Source: an uncultured Terriglobus sp.
GTDB taxonomy: Bacteria; Acidobacteriota; Terriglobia; Terriglobales; Acidobacteriaceae
Direction of reading: 5' to 3'
NCBI GenBank assembly: GCA_937871605.1
Contig: CALMRM010000248.1
Span: forward strand, 10,253 to 22,293
DNA length: 12,041 bases
The notes beneath the pieces are model-generated. The model saw nothing but the letters and a program-made list of their open reading frames with translations. It was not told where the DNA came from and did no database searches. Position 1 is the stretch's first letter. Each line of letters opens with the position of its first letter. This document shows positions 1 through 7,659 of the stretch, piece by piece. The position numbers and the translations under genes are program-made.

Positions 1-659
1 GTGGTACCCAGAACCTGTGGCGAGCCCTCGCCCATGCGCAGCAGTGAGAAGTCGGTGGTGCCACCTCCAAAATCACCCACCAGCACGGTTTCTTCGCGCG
101 GGAGACGCTGACTGTAGCTGTAGGCCGCTGCGACCGGCTCCATCTCGAAGCGGATGTCAGTAAATCCACCTAACAGCAGCGCAGCACGCAGACGCTCCTC
201 GGCAAAGGCGTTGTCCGCTTCAGTCTCCGCGCCCACAAACATCACGGGGCGTCCGACAATGGCACGCGTCACGTCGAAGCCGAAGGCGCGGCTGGCGTGC
301 CCGCGCAGGTCTGCCAGCAGCCTGCCCAGCAGATCCTCAAGCCGGTAAGGACGGCCAAAAATTTCTGTGCCGGTAAAGCTGCGCGCAGCCAGATAACTCT
401 TTAGGGATTGGATGAGGCGACCGCGAATGTCCTGTTCAAAGTGGTCAGCGGCGAGATAGCGCTCAATGGCTTCCGGCCCGGTCCACACCTGCGCAGGTTT
501 GGCCAGGGCACCGGCGCGCCGCTGCAGATAGAGCACAGAGCGCGACGAGCGCGTACTGGAGCCGGCAGACGGGAACTCCGCGAAGGACACGGTTCCGTCT
601 GCATGTGCCAGTGCGATGGAGCTATTAGTGGTACCAAAGTCTAGGCCCACGCTGGGCAT
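1..659 (-). CDS. Hsp70-family chaperone (YegD-like), 5' part, runs off the left edge
   Basis: The first 219 residues of an Hsp70/actin-fold ATPase are visible; the rest lies beyond base 1. Phosphate-1 motif DFGTTNS is at residues 7-13, a VGRPV stretch at 135-139, EPVAAAY at 174-180 and phosphate-2 motif DFGGGTTD at 196-203. This is the nucleotide-binding domain. The VGRPV wording resembles the YegD-type Hsp70-like proteins more than DnaK, which is family knowledge rather than a search result. It should be a cytosolic ATP-dependent chaperone or chaperone-like protein with unknown client. The ATG at 659 puts the ATPase motif right at the N-terminus. In-frame GTG (677) and TTG (674) lie upstream and no start has a clear Shine-Dalgarno. 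It follows purK by 25 nt, so it is probably in the purEK transcript. Confidence 0.9.
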   Translation of the reverse strand, partial: MPSVGLDFGTTNSSIALAHADGTVSFAEFPSAGSSTRSSRSVLYLQRRAGALAKPAQVWTGPEAIERYLAADHFEQDIRGRLIQSLKSYLAARSFTGTEIFGRPYRLEDLLGRLLADLRGHASRAFGFDVTRAIVGRPVMFVGAETEADNAFAEERLRAALLLGGFTDIRFEMEPVAAAYSYSQRLPREETVLVGDFGGGTTDFSLLRMGEGSPQVLGT

Positions 660-684
660 CGTGTTGCTGGTCAACACGTCAGGG

Positions 685-1884
685 CTACAGCTTGGCCTTC
701 GCCTGGAGCACGCGGTCGCGCGCCTCTGCGGCGGTGCTTCCCACGGCGCTCAGGTGGCCCATTTTGCGGCCCCGGCGTGGCTTCAGCTTCTCGTACAACG
801 TCAGGCGCACACCCTCTATGGTCAGCGCCTGGTCAAAGGCTGGTTCACGCACAGTGCCATCGTCTTGCAGCCAGACATCGCCCAACAGGTTGGCGATAGC
901 GGTGGGCTGCACCAGTGCTACATCACCCAACGGCAGGTCGCACGCGCAGCGGATAGCCTGTTCAAACTGACTGGTCACGCAGGCGCGCTCGCTGCCGTGA
1001 TAGCTGTTGTGAGGGCGCGGTGCAAGCTCGTTCACCAGCAGCGTGCCGTCTGTGGTGATGAACATTTCGACGGCAAGCAGACCTTCCAGGGCAAACGTGT
1101 CGGCGATGTCGCGCGCAATCTGCTGCGCTTCGGTGACGAGCGTTTCGGGTACGCCGGCGGGAATGACGCTCCAGCTAAGGATTTGGTTTTCGTGGAAGTT
1201 TTCGGCGGGCGGGTAGACCTTCAACTCGCCGTTAGGTGCGCGCGCGACCATCACACTGATCTCTTTTTCCAGTTGCAGGGCAAGCTCAACCACGCAGGCA
1301 GCGGAACCCACGTCCTCCCACGCTTTGCGAAGTGCGGCTCCGTCCACGGCAGAGCTGCCAAAGCCAAGCTTGGCCTGGCCTCGCCCGTCGTAGCCGCCCG
1401 TGGCAGACTTCGTGATGACTGGACCAGCCAACTCCTGAACGGCACTCGCAAGCTGCTCCGTTGAGTGCGCCACGCGATACGGACCCACCGGAAAGCCATG
1501 CTTCGCCAGCCAGTCCTTCTGCTCGATGCGGTCCTGAATAACGGCCATCATGGCCGCGCCCGGGCGCACCGGTGCCCAGCGCGCCGCTTCGTCCAGGCTT
1601 ACAGTCGAAACCTGCTCAATTTCCAGCGTCACTGCCGCGCAGTCCCGCGCAAGGTTTGCAGCGGCCCAGCGGTCATTCCATCCAGCCTCAATGACGAAGT
1701 CGGCGATGTACCCTGCCGGGCACGCCGGGTCAGGGTCCAGCACGTGCACCTTGTACCCCATGGAACGTGCGGCAATGCCCATCATGCGTCCTAGCTGGCC
1801 ACCACCGAAAATCCCAATAGCGGCCCCAGGCAGCACCGGTCTGGCGTGTTTGGCCAAGAGATCCATAGGCATTGACCCGCTCAC
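685..1884 (-). CDS. purK: 5-(carboxyamino)imidazole ribonucleotide synthase PurK
   Basis: ATP-grasp enzyme of de novo purine synthesis: ATP, bicarbonate and AIR give N5-CAIR, ADP and phosphate, in the cytosol. The N-terminal nucleotide-binding fold shows GIFGGGQLGRM at residues 24-34. The ATP-grasp core shows KSATGGYDGRGQ at 159-170 and the metal/substrate loop NELAPRPHNSYH at 285-296. The C-terminal domain carries the family signature GRKMGH at 372-377. All key motifs are intact; at 399 residues it is slightly longer than usual. The start is a GTG (1884) whose GTGA overlaps the purE stop by 4 nt, implying translational coupling. In-frame ATGs at 1872 and 1866 are alternatives. With PurE alongside, this is the two-step bacterial AIR carboxylation route. 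Confidence 0.97.
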   Translation of the reverse strand: MSGSMPMDLLAKHARPVLPGAAIGIFGGGQLGRMMGIAARSMGYKVHVLDPDPACPAGYIADFVIEAGWNDRWAAANLARDCAAVTLEIEQVSTVSLDEAARWAPVRPGAAMMAVIQDRIEQKDWLAKHGFPVGPYRVAHSTEQLASAVQELAGPVITKSATGGYDGRGQAKLGFGSSAVDGAALRKAWEDVGSAACVVELALQLEKEISVMVARAPNGELKVYPPAENFHENQILSWSVIPAGVPETLVTEAQQIARDIADTFALEGLLAVEMFITTDGTLLVNELAPRPHNSYHGSERACVTSQFEQAIRCACDLPLGDVALVQPTAIANLLGDVWLQDDGTVREPAFDQALTIEGVRLTLYEKLKPRRGRKMGHLSAVGSTAAEARDRVLQAKAKL

Positions 1885-2390
1885 GCCGCCGCTCCTGGCT
1901 CGTCAAGTGTTTCAGCCAGCACGGCTTCGGAGCGTGCGGCGCGCCATTGCTCCAGGCGATCGGCCAGTGCCGCGTCTGTTGTTCCCAGCATGGCGACGGC
2001 CAGTAGAGCCGCGTTCACCGCGCCTGCCTCGCCCACGGCCAGCGTGCCCACGGGAATGCCTTTCGGCATCTGCACGATGGAGAGCAGCGCGTCCATGCCC
2101 TGCAGTGCGGTCGCCGGAATTGGCACACCCAGCACCGGAACTACCGTCTTTGCAGCCAACATGCCCGGCAGGTGCGCCGCGCCACCAGCGCCTGCAATGA
2201 TGACGCGCAGCCCGCGCTTACGCGCCTCACTGCCGTACTGCCAGAGCAGGTCCGGTGTGCGATGTGCGGAGACCACACGCGCCTCATGCGCTACACCAAA
2301 CTCCTGAAGCGTATGTACCGCACCGCACATCCATCGGTAGTCACTCTTTGAGCCCATTACCACGCCCACAAGAGGGCCAGCTGCCGCCAT
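1881..2390 (-). CDS. purE: N5-CAIR mutase PurE (class I)
   Basis: Converts N5-CAIR from PurK into CAIR in de novo purine synthesis; class I PurE forms an octamer in the cytosol. The 169-residue protein has the expected active-site motifs: GSKSD at 13-17 (phosphate/ribose loop), SAHRTP at 41-46 (containing the catalytic His) and AGAGGAAHLPG at 66-76, followed by GVPI at 88-91 and SIVQMP with GIPVGT at 104-116. The presence of purK immediately downstream supports class I, since class II enzymes use AIR directly with CO2. The ATG at 2390 is used; a perfect TATAAT lies only 8 nt upstream, so no Shine-Dalgarno is expected. The stop overlaps the purK GTG. Confidence 0.97.
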   Translation of the reverse strand: MAAAGPLVGVVMGSKSDYRWMCGAVHTLQEFGVAHEARVVSAHRTPDLLWQYGSEARKRGLRVIIAGAGGAAHLPGMLAAKTVVPVLGVPIPATALQGMDALLSIVQMPKGIPVGTLAVGEAGAVNAALLAVAMLGTTDAALADRLEQWRAARSEAVLAETLDEPGAAA

Positions 2391-2404
2391 AGGGTCAGAT
2401 TATA
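2391..2404 (-). promoter_or_regulatory. purEK -10 element giving a probable leaderless transcript
   Basis: On the minus strand a consensus TATAAT occupies 2404-2399, followed by 8 nt and then the purE ATG at 2390. A sigma70-type polymerase would start about 7 nt after the hexamer, at or within a base or two of the ATG, so the mRNA would have almost no leader. No convincing -35 is present at 16-18 nt spacing. The hexamer is seen; the start site is inferred. Confidence 0.55.
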
Positions 2405-2437
2405 CGGACACTGTAGCGGCAGCAGGTTCGGCGAGCG

Positions 2438-2692
2438 TTACTTCGACCAGAGACTCGCGTTCAGGCAGGCCACCACGCCATCCACAATCATGCCCAGGCC
2501 GTTGGTAAAGCTGTCGGCGTTCACAATGGTCTTGCTGGCTACAGCGTCTGTCATCTTGATGGCTGACGACACCACGTCCAGCGCGGCAGCCTTCTTCTGG
2601 TCGCCGGTCTTGGCGCCGTACAGGTTTTCAATGCCCTGCAGCAAGCTGGGCAAAATGGCAATGCCGCGCAGAAACAGTTTCATGAAGTTCAT
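2438..2692 (-). CDS. Small phage-cassette protein of unknown function (84 aa)
   Basis: The last gene of the virion cassette encodes 84 residues: a hydrophobic N-terminal stretch (residues 3-20), a Lys/Asp-containing turn near 27-34 and a helical second half ending VVACLNASLWSK. I do not recognise a named family. It resembles small proteins found after tail-tip genes in temperate phages, where lysis or accessory genes often sit, but no lysin motif is visible. The start at 2692 has a good Shine-Dalgarno (AGGAG, 6 nt before ATG); an internal ATG at 2683 is less likely. It ends 48 nt before purE on the same strand. Lysis accessory, tail-tip accessory or a membrane-associated protein are all possible. 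Confidence 0.7.
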   Translation of the reverse strand: MNFMKLFLRGIAILPSLLQGIENLYGAKTGDQKKAAALDVVSSAIKMTDAVASKTIVNADSFTNGLGMIVDGVVACLNASLWSK

Positions 2693-2713
2693 CCTTGTCT
2701 CCTAAATGCGAAT

Positions 2714-2732
2714 AGGCCGCATGCGGCGGCCT
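2714..2732 (-). terminator. GC-rich hairpin between the two small 3' genes
   Basis: A perfect 7-bp stem (AGGCCGC / GCGGCCT) with loop CGCAT, followed on the minus strand by ATTCGCATTT, which is a poor U tract. It lies in the 57-nt gap between the 71- and 84-residue genes, just before the latter's Shine-Dalgarno. It is a weak terminator or an mRNA-processing/stability hairpin. Confidence 0.45.
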
Positions 2733-2749
2733 GTGACTGCTACGTGTTT

Positions 2750-2965
2750 CTACTTCTTCATAAGATCCATGGCGACATGGAAGATCGTGAACAGGATGCT
2801 GAAGCCGCCGCCCACGCCTTTCATGCGCTGCACGGTGCGTTCATGCTTGGCGACGCGCTCTTCCAGCAGGTGCAGCCGCCCTGGCTGGCCCACTCCCAGC
2901 AGAGCGTGCATCTGGCTTTTGACCGCGCTCAAATCGCTCAGTACCTGCGCTTCGAAATCTGTCAT
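2750..2965 (-). CDS. Coiled-coil plus membrane-segment protein, XhlA/holin-like (71 aa)
   Basis: A 71-residue protein with a helical, heptad-like region (about residues 4-49, including LHLLEERVAKHERTVQRM) and a short hydrophobic C-terminal segment (about 52-68) ending in two lysines. This layout resembles XhlA-type holin-associated proteins and similar small proteins after phage tail-tip genes. The identification rests on architecture and position, not on a signature. The start at 2965 has a strong Shine-Dalgarno (AAGGAG, 7 nt before ATG). It lies 28 nt after the tail hub gene. A role in membrane association or lysis is inferred; a structural tail accessory is the alternative. Confidence 0.75.
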   Translation of the reverse strand: MTDFEAQVLSDLSAVKSQMHALLGVGQPGRLHLLEERVAKHERTVQRMKGVGGGFSILFTIFHVAMDLMKK

Positions 2966-2993
2966 GGTTCACTCCTTGTGTGCTGCCAGGGGC

Positions 2994-5084
2994 CTAGCTC
3001 AGAGGCAGGCTGGTCAGCACTTCGCTGGACACCGCGCTGTAGTTCGGTGGTGTCGAGCCGTCATACATCCGCACAAAGAACCGCTCCGCAAACGCCTGTC
3101 GCGGAATGGAGAAGCTACGCACCGGGCTCTGCAACACCAGATCAGCCGTTGTGGCCGAGCCAAAGTTTGCATTGCTGCGCCGCACCTCAAAGCCACCATT
3201 CGCCGGCGGATCACTGCCGCTGTCCACCTGCAAGGCAGACGCGGTCGCTACCGTCACTTGTATTTTTTTTATTGTTTCGGGGAGGATGGATTTGTACTGT
3301 TTCATATTATTCGGCAGCGTCAGATCGGCAGGCAGGGCCTTGTCCACCGTGAATGAAAGACCCGCCGGTCGGCTCTGCGCAAAGTCTGCCCGCATCGTCA
3401 CCCACTCGGGTGAAGCATTGCCATCCGTCAGCGTCACCGTCTGCACCGGCAATCGCTGTGTCCCGGTTGCTGTGGCAACGGACAGGAGGTCGCCTGGCTG
3501 CACATCATCTGCCGTGGCAGTGCCGCGCACCCAGGTGGCATGGCCTGCCCGGCCAGTGGCGGTGCCCGTCGCAAGGGCCAGCAACGCTTCTGCGGCCGCA
3601 ATGCAGTCTTCGCGCGAGCGCGGCTTCGGCCTGGTGACGCTGCCCGCCCATGCAGGCAGGCCTGGTAACGCCAGCTGCAGCCTGGCCTGATCGCTGGCAC
3701 CGTCTTTCCGGCGCGCTGCAGACGGGCTGCTGCGACGGTACACCACCGTAAGCAACTCGCCTGGTTGCGGCACCCTGCCCGGGTCAAACGTCAGCATGCC
3801 TGTTGAGCTCAGAGCGTAGTCTGCGCCCGTGCCCGTGGTGCCGCTGCGCCGCGTGGTCAGCGTACCGTCTGTCGCTGTGCTCACGACCCAGGCAGACCCG
3901 GTCTGGTGCAGCGTAACGCGCTGGATGCTGCCCGTGATCTGCGTTGAATTGACCGGTGCAAACACGCACTGTGGCGGTGAGGTCGCAATGGCTCCATCGA
4001 ACAGCACCGTAGCGGGTGTGCTCGAAGCAAGGCCAAGGTCCAACGCCTCAATCACGATCGACAGCGGGGCATTCACAACGCCACCGCCAAACGTCTGCAG
4101 GGTGCCATCCACCAGTGCAGAGTAGCTGCCCCGGACCCGCTGCAACTCCGCGCAATGCAGCCGCACCCGCACGACATACTCATGGCTGTTGGTGAAGGTG
4201 TATGTCGTACCGGTCTCCGTGCCATTCACGACGGCCTGCATCGTGTGTGCGCCTGCTGCGCCGTGGACACGGACGCCCGCGATACACGTGCCTTCCGTCA
4301 CTCCTGCGCTGTAGAACCCCATCAGGAGACCGTCGCTGCCGGTCGTCAGCAGCAGGTTGGTAGCCTCTGCTACCAGCGTGCCGCCGAGTTCCACGGGGTC
4401 GTTCCACTGCAGGACGGTTGCCCCGTCCATGCCATTGCCTCCACCCACGCGCAATCCACCCGCGCCTAGCGAGAGATAGCTGCCAGGGTCATGCTTCGTC
4501 CACCGGGATGTGTTCAGCAGGGGATCGTCGAAGCTGTCGTCCAGCAGCACGGTGCTGCCACTTTCCCGAAAGGGCGCATGCGCCAGGGCGAAGGTTTGCG
4601 TCGTTCCGTCGCCACGGAAGAGTTCCGTCACGTAATCTTCGGCGGCATCGCTGCCGACTACGGTGACATCTGTCGCCAGGTTCTCTGCACTTTCGGTTGT
4701 GGAGTAGACAAGCTCCACGTCGCTGCCAAGCAGCGTATGTGTCACTGCTGTTTGTGGTTGCAGGCTGTCCAGTGGCAGGCCACCTGCTAACCAGGCTGCT
4801 TCAAGCGCAGAGAAGGTGACGCCCTCACTATGCGCTCTGCCGCCTGATGGCACCGCATGCGACTGCAGGTATCCAAGAAAAAGCGTTCTACCCGTCGTGT
4901 CGCTGACCAACACTCGTGCGCGGCTGGCGGGAATAGGCAACGGTGTTCCGGTAAGGTCCAGAGTGCCTGTGCAGCAGGCCCACTCCCCACGCCGGCGGGT
5001 AAGTGTGAGCGGAGCATCGCGCAACAGCGCAGGCGTGTAGTCAATGCCGCCCAACCCATCATTGTTGTCGATTGTCAAAAGCAC
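2994..5084 (-). CDS. Large phage tail hub/tip protein with lectin-like insert
   Basis: 696 residues, the largest cassette protein, placed where a tail hub or receptor-binding protein belongs. Residues 1-145 and about 450-580 look like a discontinuous beta-rich hub domain (the GDLLSV and WVTMRADF regions). Residues about 178-370 resemble a laminin-G/concanavalin-like jelly roll: DDSFDD, the W at 195, GLRVGGG at 210-216 and FDGA at 362-365. Residues about 600-696 look like a fibronectin-III-type end domain. No catalytic motif is seen. Start GTG at 5084 has AGGAGG 4 nt upstream and lies 9 nt after the tail tube gene. An AT-rich patch with an A8 run encodes K606-K607. Role (tail tip, possible surface-glycan binding) is inferred from architecture and order. 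Confidence 0.75.
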   Translation of the reverse strand: MLLTIDNNDGLGGIDYTPALLRDAPLTLTRRRGEWACCTGTLDLTGTPLPIPASRARVLVSDTTGRTLFLGYLQSHAVPSGGRAHSEGVTFSALEAAWLAGGLPLDSLQPQTAVTHTLLGSDVELVYSTTESAENLATDVTVVGSDAAEDYVTELFRGDGTTQTFALAHAPFRESGSTVLLDDSFDDPLLNTSRWTKHDPGSYLSLGAGGLRVGGGNGMDGATVLQWNDPVELGGTLVAEATNLLLTTGSDGLLMGFYSAGVTEGTCIAGVRVHGAAGAHTMQAVVNGTETGTTYTFTNSHEYVVRVRLHCAELQRVRGSYSALVDGTLQTFGGGVVNAPLSIVIEALDLGLASSTPATVLFDGAIATSPPQCVFAPVNSTQITGSIQRVTLHQTGSAWVVSTATDGTLTTRRSGTTGTGADYALSSTGMLTFDPGRVPQPGELLTVVYRRSSPSAARRKDGASDQARLQLALPGLPAWAGSVTRPKPRSREDCIAAAEALLALATGTATGRAGHATWVRGTATADDVQPGDLLSVATATGTQRLPVQTVTLTDGNASPEWVTMRADFAQSRPAGLSFTVDKALPADLTLPNNMKQYKSILPETIKKIQVTVATASALQVDSGSDPPANGGFEVRRSNANFGSATTADLVLQSPVRSFSIPRQAFAERFFVRMYDGSTPPNYSAVSSEVLTSLPLS

Positions 5085-5093
5085 AGCACCTCC

Positions 5094-6059
5094 TCATACC
5101 TGCCGCATGGGTGCGGGCAGATACGTCCTAAAGCACACTGCGGGTGTGTTGCCGTTCGCGTCGGTGATGGGCAGCGCGCGTAATTTGGCGGAGGGCCGCC
5201 AGCGATGCACGCCTGGTGCCAGCGTTTCCTGCACTTCGCGCGTCGCATCTCCTGTGGGCTGCAGTCGAGGGTAGTGCAGCAGCACGCGATCCCCCTGCAC
5301 ACCGTCCAGTACAAACAGTGCCGACCACTCCGGCAGGAATGCCCCGCCTGTGCGATCCGTGAAGCCAGCCAACCGCGACAGCCGCATAGCCGTTGTAGGA
5401 GCTCCAGCAGGTAGCGGGGCTGCAAGGGTCGCGGCGGTGCCGTTGATCGACAGCACGCGCGCAACATTCAGGCTAAAGCGCCGCACCAGGTGCAGGTCGA
5501 TTGTCGTCGGAGCAGCAGGGACATACGTGCCAGCGCCGCCGCTGCCTTGAAAGCCGGCCTGGCCGGTGTAGTCCACATCCACAACCAGCAGGTCACCGGC
5601 CTGTACTGACGAGCCCACCTGCAACTGCAGCACGGTGGCAGTCGAGCCCGGCAGCAACGACTCCACCAGCGCCGCCGTGCCGCCGGAGGGCGTTGCGCCA
5701 CCGGTGCCTGCAGGCATGAAAAGGTTGAGCACCTCCGCGCCTGAGGAAAGCGAGAGCCCGATGCGCGTCCAACTCGGCAGGGTGAACTCCACTTCTTCTC
5801 CCACTGCGGAGGACACCTGTGACTTGACCGTCGCAGGCGCACCGCTCAATACTGGCTTGATGCTTGAAGCCGCGATGCGCTTGAGGCCAAGTACCGGGCC
5901 CGCGCTCCACCAGCCTGATGGCGGTGTACCTGGATTGAAACGCCCCATGGAGGCTGGATCAAATGGCACAGGCAGCACATCGGTACGGTCTACGGGTGCA
6001 AACCATGCGTGGACGCTTTTTGTAATCAGCGATCCAGCGGCAAGTGCAGTCGTTGTCAT
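5094..6059 (-). CDS. Putative major tail (tube) protein
   Basis: 321 residues from the ATG at 6059. Upstream, ATGA overlaps the preceding gene's stop, and GGGAGG lies 7 nt before the ATG. A further in-frame ATG at 6140 would force an 84-nt overlap and is disfavoured. The protein is beta-rich; residues about 55-115 (including VLSGAPATVKSQV) read like a tail-tube strand pattern, with a Gly/Ala/Pro-rich insertion at about 115-240. Position after two short connector-type genes and before the hub fits a tail tube subunit. No diagnostic motif is present, so it could instead be a fibre- or neck-associated protein. Confidence 0.6.
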   Translation of the reverse strand: MTTTALAAGSLITKSVHAWFAPVDRTDVLPVPFDPASMGRFNPGTPPSGWWSAGPVLGLKRIAASSIKPVLSGAPATVKSQVSSAVGEEVEFTLPSWTRIGLSLSSGAEVLNLFMPAGTGGATPSGGTAALVESLLPGSTATVLQLQVGSSVQAGDLLVVDVDYTGQAGFQGSGGAGTYVPAAPTTIDLHLVRRFSLNVARVLSINGTAATLAAPLPAGAPTTAMRLSRLAGFTDRTGGAFLPEWSALFVLDGVQGDRVLLHYPRLQPTGDATREVQETLAPGVHRWRPSAKLRALPITDANGNTPAVCFRTYLPAPMRQV

Positions 6060-6544
6060 TCGCTCGCCTCCCGCAGTGAAAACACCGTCATTGTTACGGA
6101 ACGCGCCAAGGTGCCATCGTTCAGCTCTGTTGCACTCCACTCTGGTGTGGACCAGAAGACATTCGTCTGTTGTGCCATGGGTGCTTGGCCTGTGTAGTCC
6201 TGCTTGGGCGCGCGACCGGGCTGCAGCATGTAGTTCACTTCGCTATCCAACGCCGTCAGCACGCGACCACGGTCCATGCTGTCTAGTTCGGCGGTGCCGC
6301 TCGTGCGATAACGGATCACGCATGCGGCAGAGAGGAGCGGCAGTGGCTCTGTCAAATCCACTGCGTACTGGGTCCAATGCAGCAGAAAGGTGTCCGAGGG
6401 CGCGCTCGCAACGTCGTCTAACTCGTTTTCCACTACCAGCACGGCCGGTCGCAGTGCACCGCGGATCAGCGTTGTGCGCTCCGGATTGAGTGCTGCCAGC
6501 CGCGAACGCAGCAGCATGTAAAACGTGTCTTTTGCGTTCTGCAT
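6056..6544 (-). CDS. Putative tail terminator/tail completion protein
   Basis: 162 residues, alpha/beta composition, starting MQNAKDTFYMLLRSRLAALN, with RPAVLVVENEL at 32-42, TFLLHWTQYAVDL in the middle and a DRGR motif at 91-94. Its size and place, just before the tail tube gene and after two connector-type genes, match tail terminator (gp17/gpU-like) proteins, which cap the tube and join it to the head. The assignment is by order and size, as I see no family signature. The ATG at 6544 begins 2 nt after the upstream stop; GGAG is 11 nt upstream. The stop overlaps the next start (ATGA), indicating translational coupling. Confidence 0.55.
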   Translation of the reverse strand: MQNAKDTFYMLLRSRLAALNPERTTLIRGALRPAVLVVENELDDVASAPSDTFLLHWTQYAVDLTEPLPLLSAACVIRYRTSGTAELDSMDRGRVLTALDSEVNYMLQPGRAPKQDYTGQAPMAQQTNVFWSTPEWSATELNDGTLARSVTMTVFSLREASE

Positions 6545-6546
6545 CG

Positions 6547-6954
6547 CTAGGCTGACTCCGCGTTTTCAAGCCGCAAAAGTATGCGGTACATGCACGCGCC
6601 GCCGCGGCAGGGCACACTTTCTGTCGCCGTAGGCACAAACGTCTCATCCGCAATCAGCACCGCTGCGACGGTCTCAACCGCAGTTGCGATCGCACCCGGA
6701 TCCGTAACGCCCAGCAGTGCTTCCAGCACGTCAGCGGCCACCAGCAACTCCACACTCGTGCTGCCGCGTCGCACGGCCACTGGATCCAGCACTTTTGTTT
6801 GAAAGTCCGGTGCACGCAGCCCCAGTTCCTCGCCACTATCACCCGCAACGGGCGGCAGGGGTACCTGCAACTGCACTGCGGTTGCGCCCAGGGTTTGGAT
6901 CAGTGCGTGCACGCTGCGGCGCACACCTGCGCGAACTCCTAGTTCATCAGCCAT
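6547..6954 (-). CDS. Putative head-closure (stopper) protein
   Basis: 135 residues from the ATG at 6954, which lies 1 nt after the adaptor stop; an ATG at 7002 in the same frame would overlap the adaptor by 47 nt and is disfavoured. The protein begins MADELGVRAGVRRSVHAL, continues with short beta-like segments (FQTKVLDPVAVRRG) and ends with a Cys-X5-Cys pair (CRGGAC). In HK97/SPP1-type gene order the gene after the head-tail adaptor is the stopper (gp7/gp16-like), so this is the working assignment. No sequence signature confirms it. Confidence 0.5.
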   Translation of the reverse strand: MADELGVRAGVRRSVHALIQTLGATAVQLQVPLPPVAGDSGEELGLRAPDFQTKVLDPVAVRRGSTSVELLVAADVLEALLGVTDPGAIATAVETVAAVLIADETFVPTATESVPCRGGACMYRILLRLENAESA

Positions 6955-6955
6955 G

Positions 6956-7567
6956 TCATCCCACTCTTTCCGCGACGTAGGGCTGCAGCAGGCGCAGTAC
7001 ATCCGCGTCCAGCAGCGTGCCGCTGAAGTACTCCAGCTGCAGGGTGTCGATTCTTTGCTGCTTCACCGTCAGAGCTGGCGTCGCCTGTGCGTTGCGCACA
7101 ATCTGCGCACACGCAACCTTGACCGGTACGGGTACAGCTGCGTAGCCAGCGGTGTACGTCACAGCTGCTTCTGCCACGGTGCCAGTGAGCAGGCTGGGCA
7201 TAAAGTGCAGCAAGCCGTCGGGCGATACATACACCTGCGAAGGGTTCAAGTCAGTCCACGTGCCCGCCGTGGTAAACGTCGCAAGCTCAAAGGCGAGTGG
7301 CGAAAAAACATCGGCCGTGGGGCGCCGCATGCGAACCCGAATGTCGACAATGGCTGACATCGCCGGGATGAGCGGTGCCAACGGCCCGTAGCTCAGTTGC
7401 ACCGTGCCGTGGCGGCGCACCGTCAGGCACTCCACGTACTGCGTGATAGCCAGTGACAGGCGTCTGCAGGCGCTGTCAATCAGGGCCGATGCTGCCGTCA
7501 CCAGCGCATCGGCCGTGTCTGCGCTCAGCCCAAATGACACGTATTCCGACGGGTCCAGGTACTGCAT
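6956..7567 (-). CDS. Head-tail connector (adaptor, gp6-like)
   Basis: 203 residues with the layout of HK97 gp6/SPP1 gp15-type adaptors: an N-terminal helical region (residues 1-45, beginning MQYLDPSEYVSFG), a beta-rich middle, then VTYTAGYAAVPVPVKVACAQ near residues 136-155 followed by a C-terminal helix ending LRLLQPYVAERVG. The YTAGY..VP..VK.A pattern is characteristic of this connector group. Adaptors form a ring under the portal. ATG at 7567 follows GAGG with a 5-nt spacer. It directly follows the capsid gene and a hairpin, as expected for the first neck gene. Confidence 0.8.
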   Translation of the reverse strand: MQYLDPSEYVSFGLSADTADALVTAASALIDSACRRLSLAITQYVECLTVRRHGTVQLSYGPLAPLIPAMSAIVDIRVRMRRPTADVFSPLAFELATFTTAGTWTDLNPSQVYVSPDGLLHFMPSLLTGTVAEAAVTYTAGYAAVPVPVKVACAQIVRNAQATPALTVKQQRIDTLQLEYFSGTLLDADVLRLLQPYVAERVG

Positions 7568-7609
7568 GTTGTCCTCTTTCTTACGTGTGGCAAGTCGCTC
7601 TCAAACAGA

Positions 7610-7642
7610 GAAGGGGCAGCAGCCAAAGCCGCTGGCCCCTTC
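7610..7642 (-). terminator. Hairpin after the capsid gene
   Basis: A 7-bp outer stem (GAAGGGG / CCCCTTC) continues after a one-base bulge into a GC-rich inner stem with a TTTG loop. It lies 18 nt past the capsid stop and is followed on the minus strand by TCTGTTTGAG. It may terminate part of the transcripts or protect the capsid mRNA 3' end, raising capsid over connector output. Confidence 0.55.
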
Positions 7643-7659
7643 CCGTAAGCCACCGCGTT

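Noticed and set aside
616..1464. 282-codon plus-strand ORF opposite purK
   Set aside because: Antisense shadow of the well-supported purK gene with no recognisable domain; high-GC codon bias produces such frames.
5635..6489. 284-codon plus-strand ORF opposite the tail tube and terminator genes
   Set aside because: Spans two genes in antisense and has no domain-like pattern or ribosome site.
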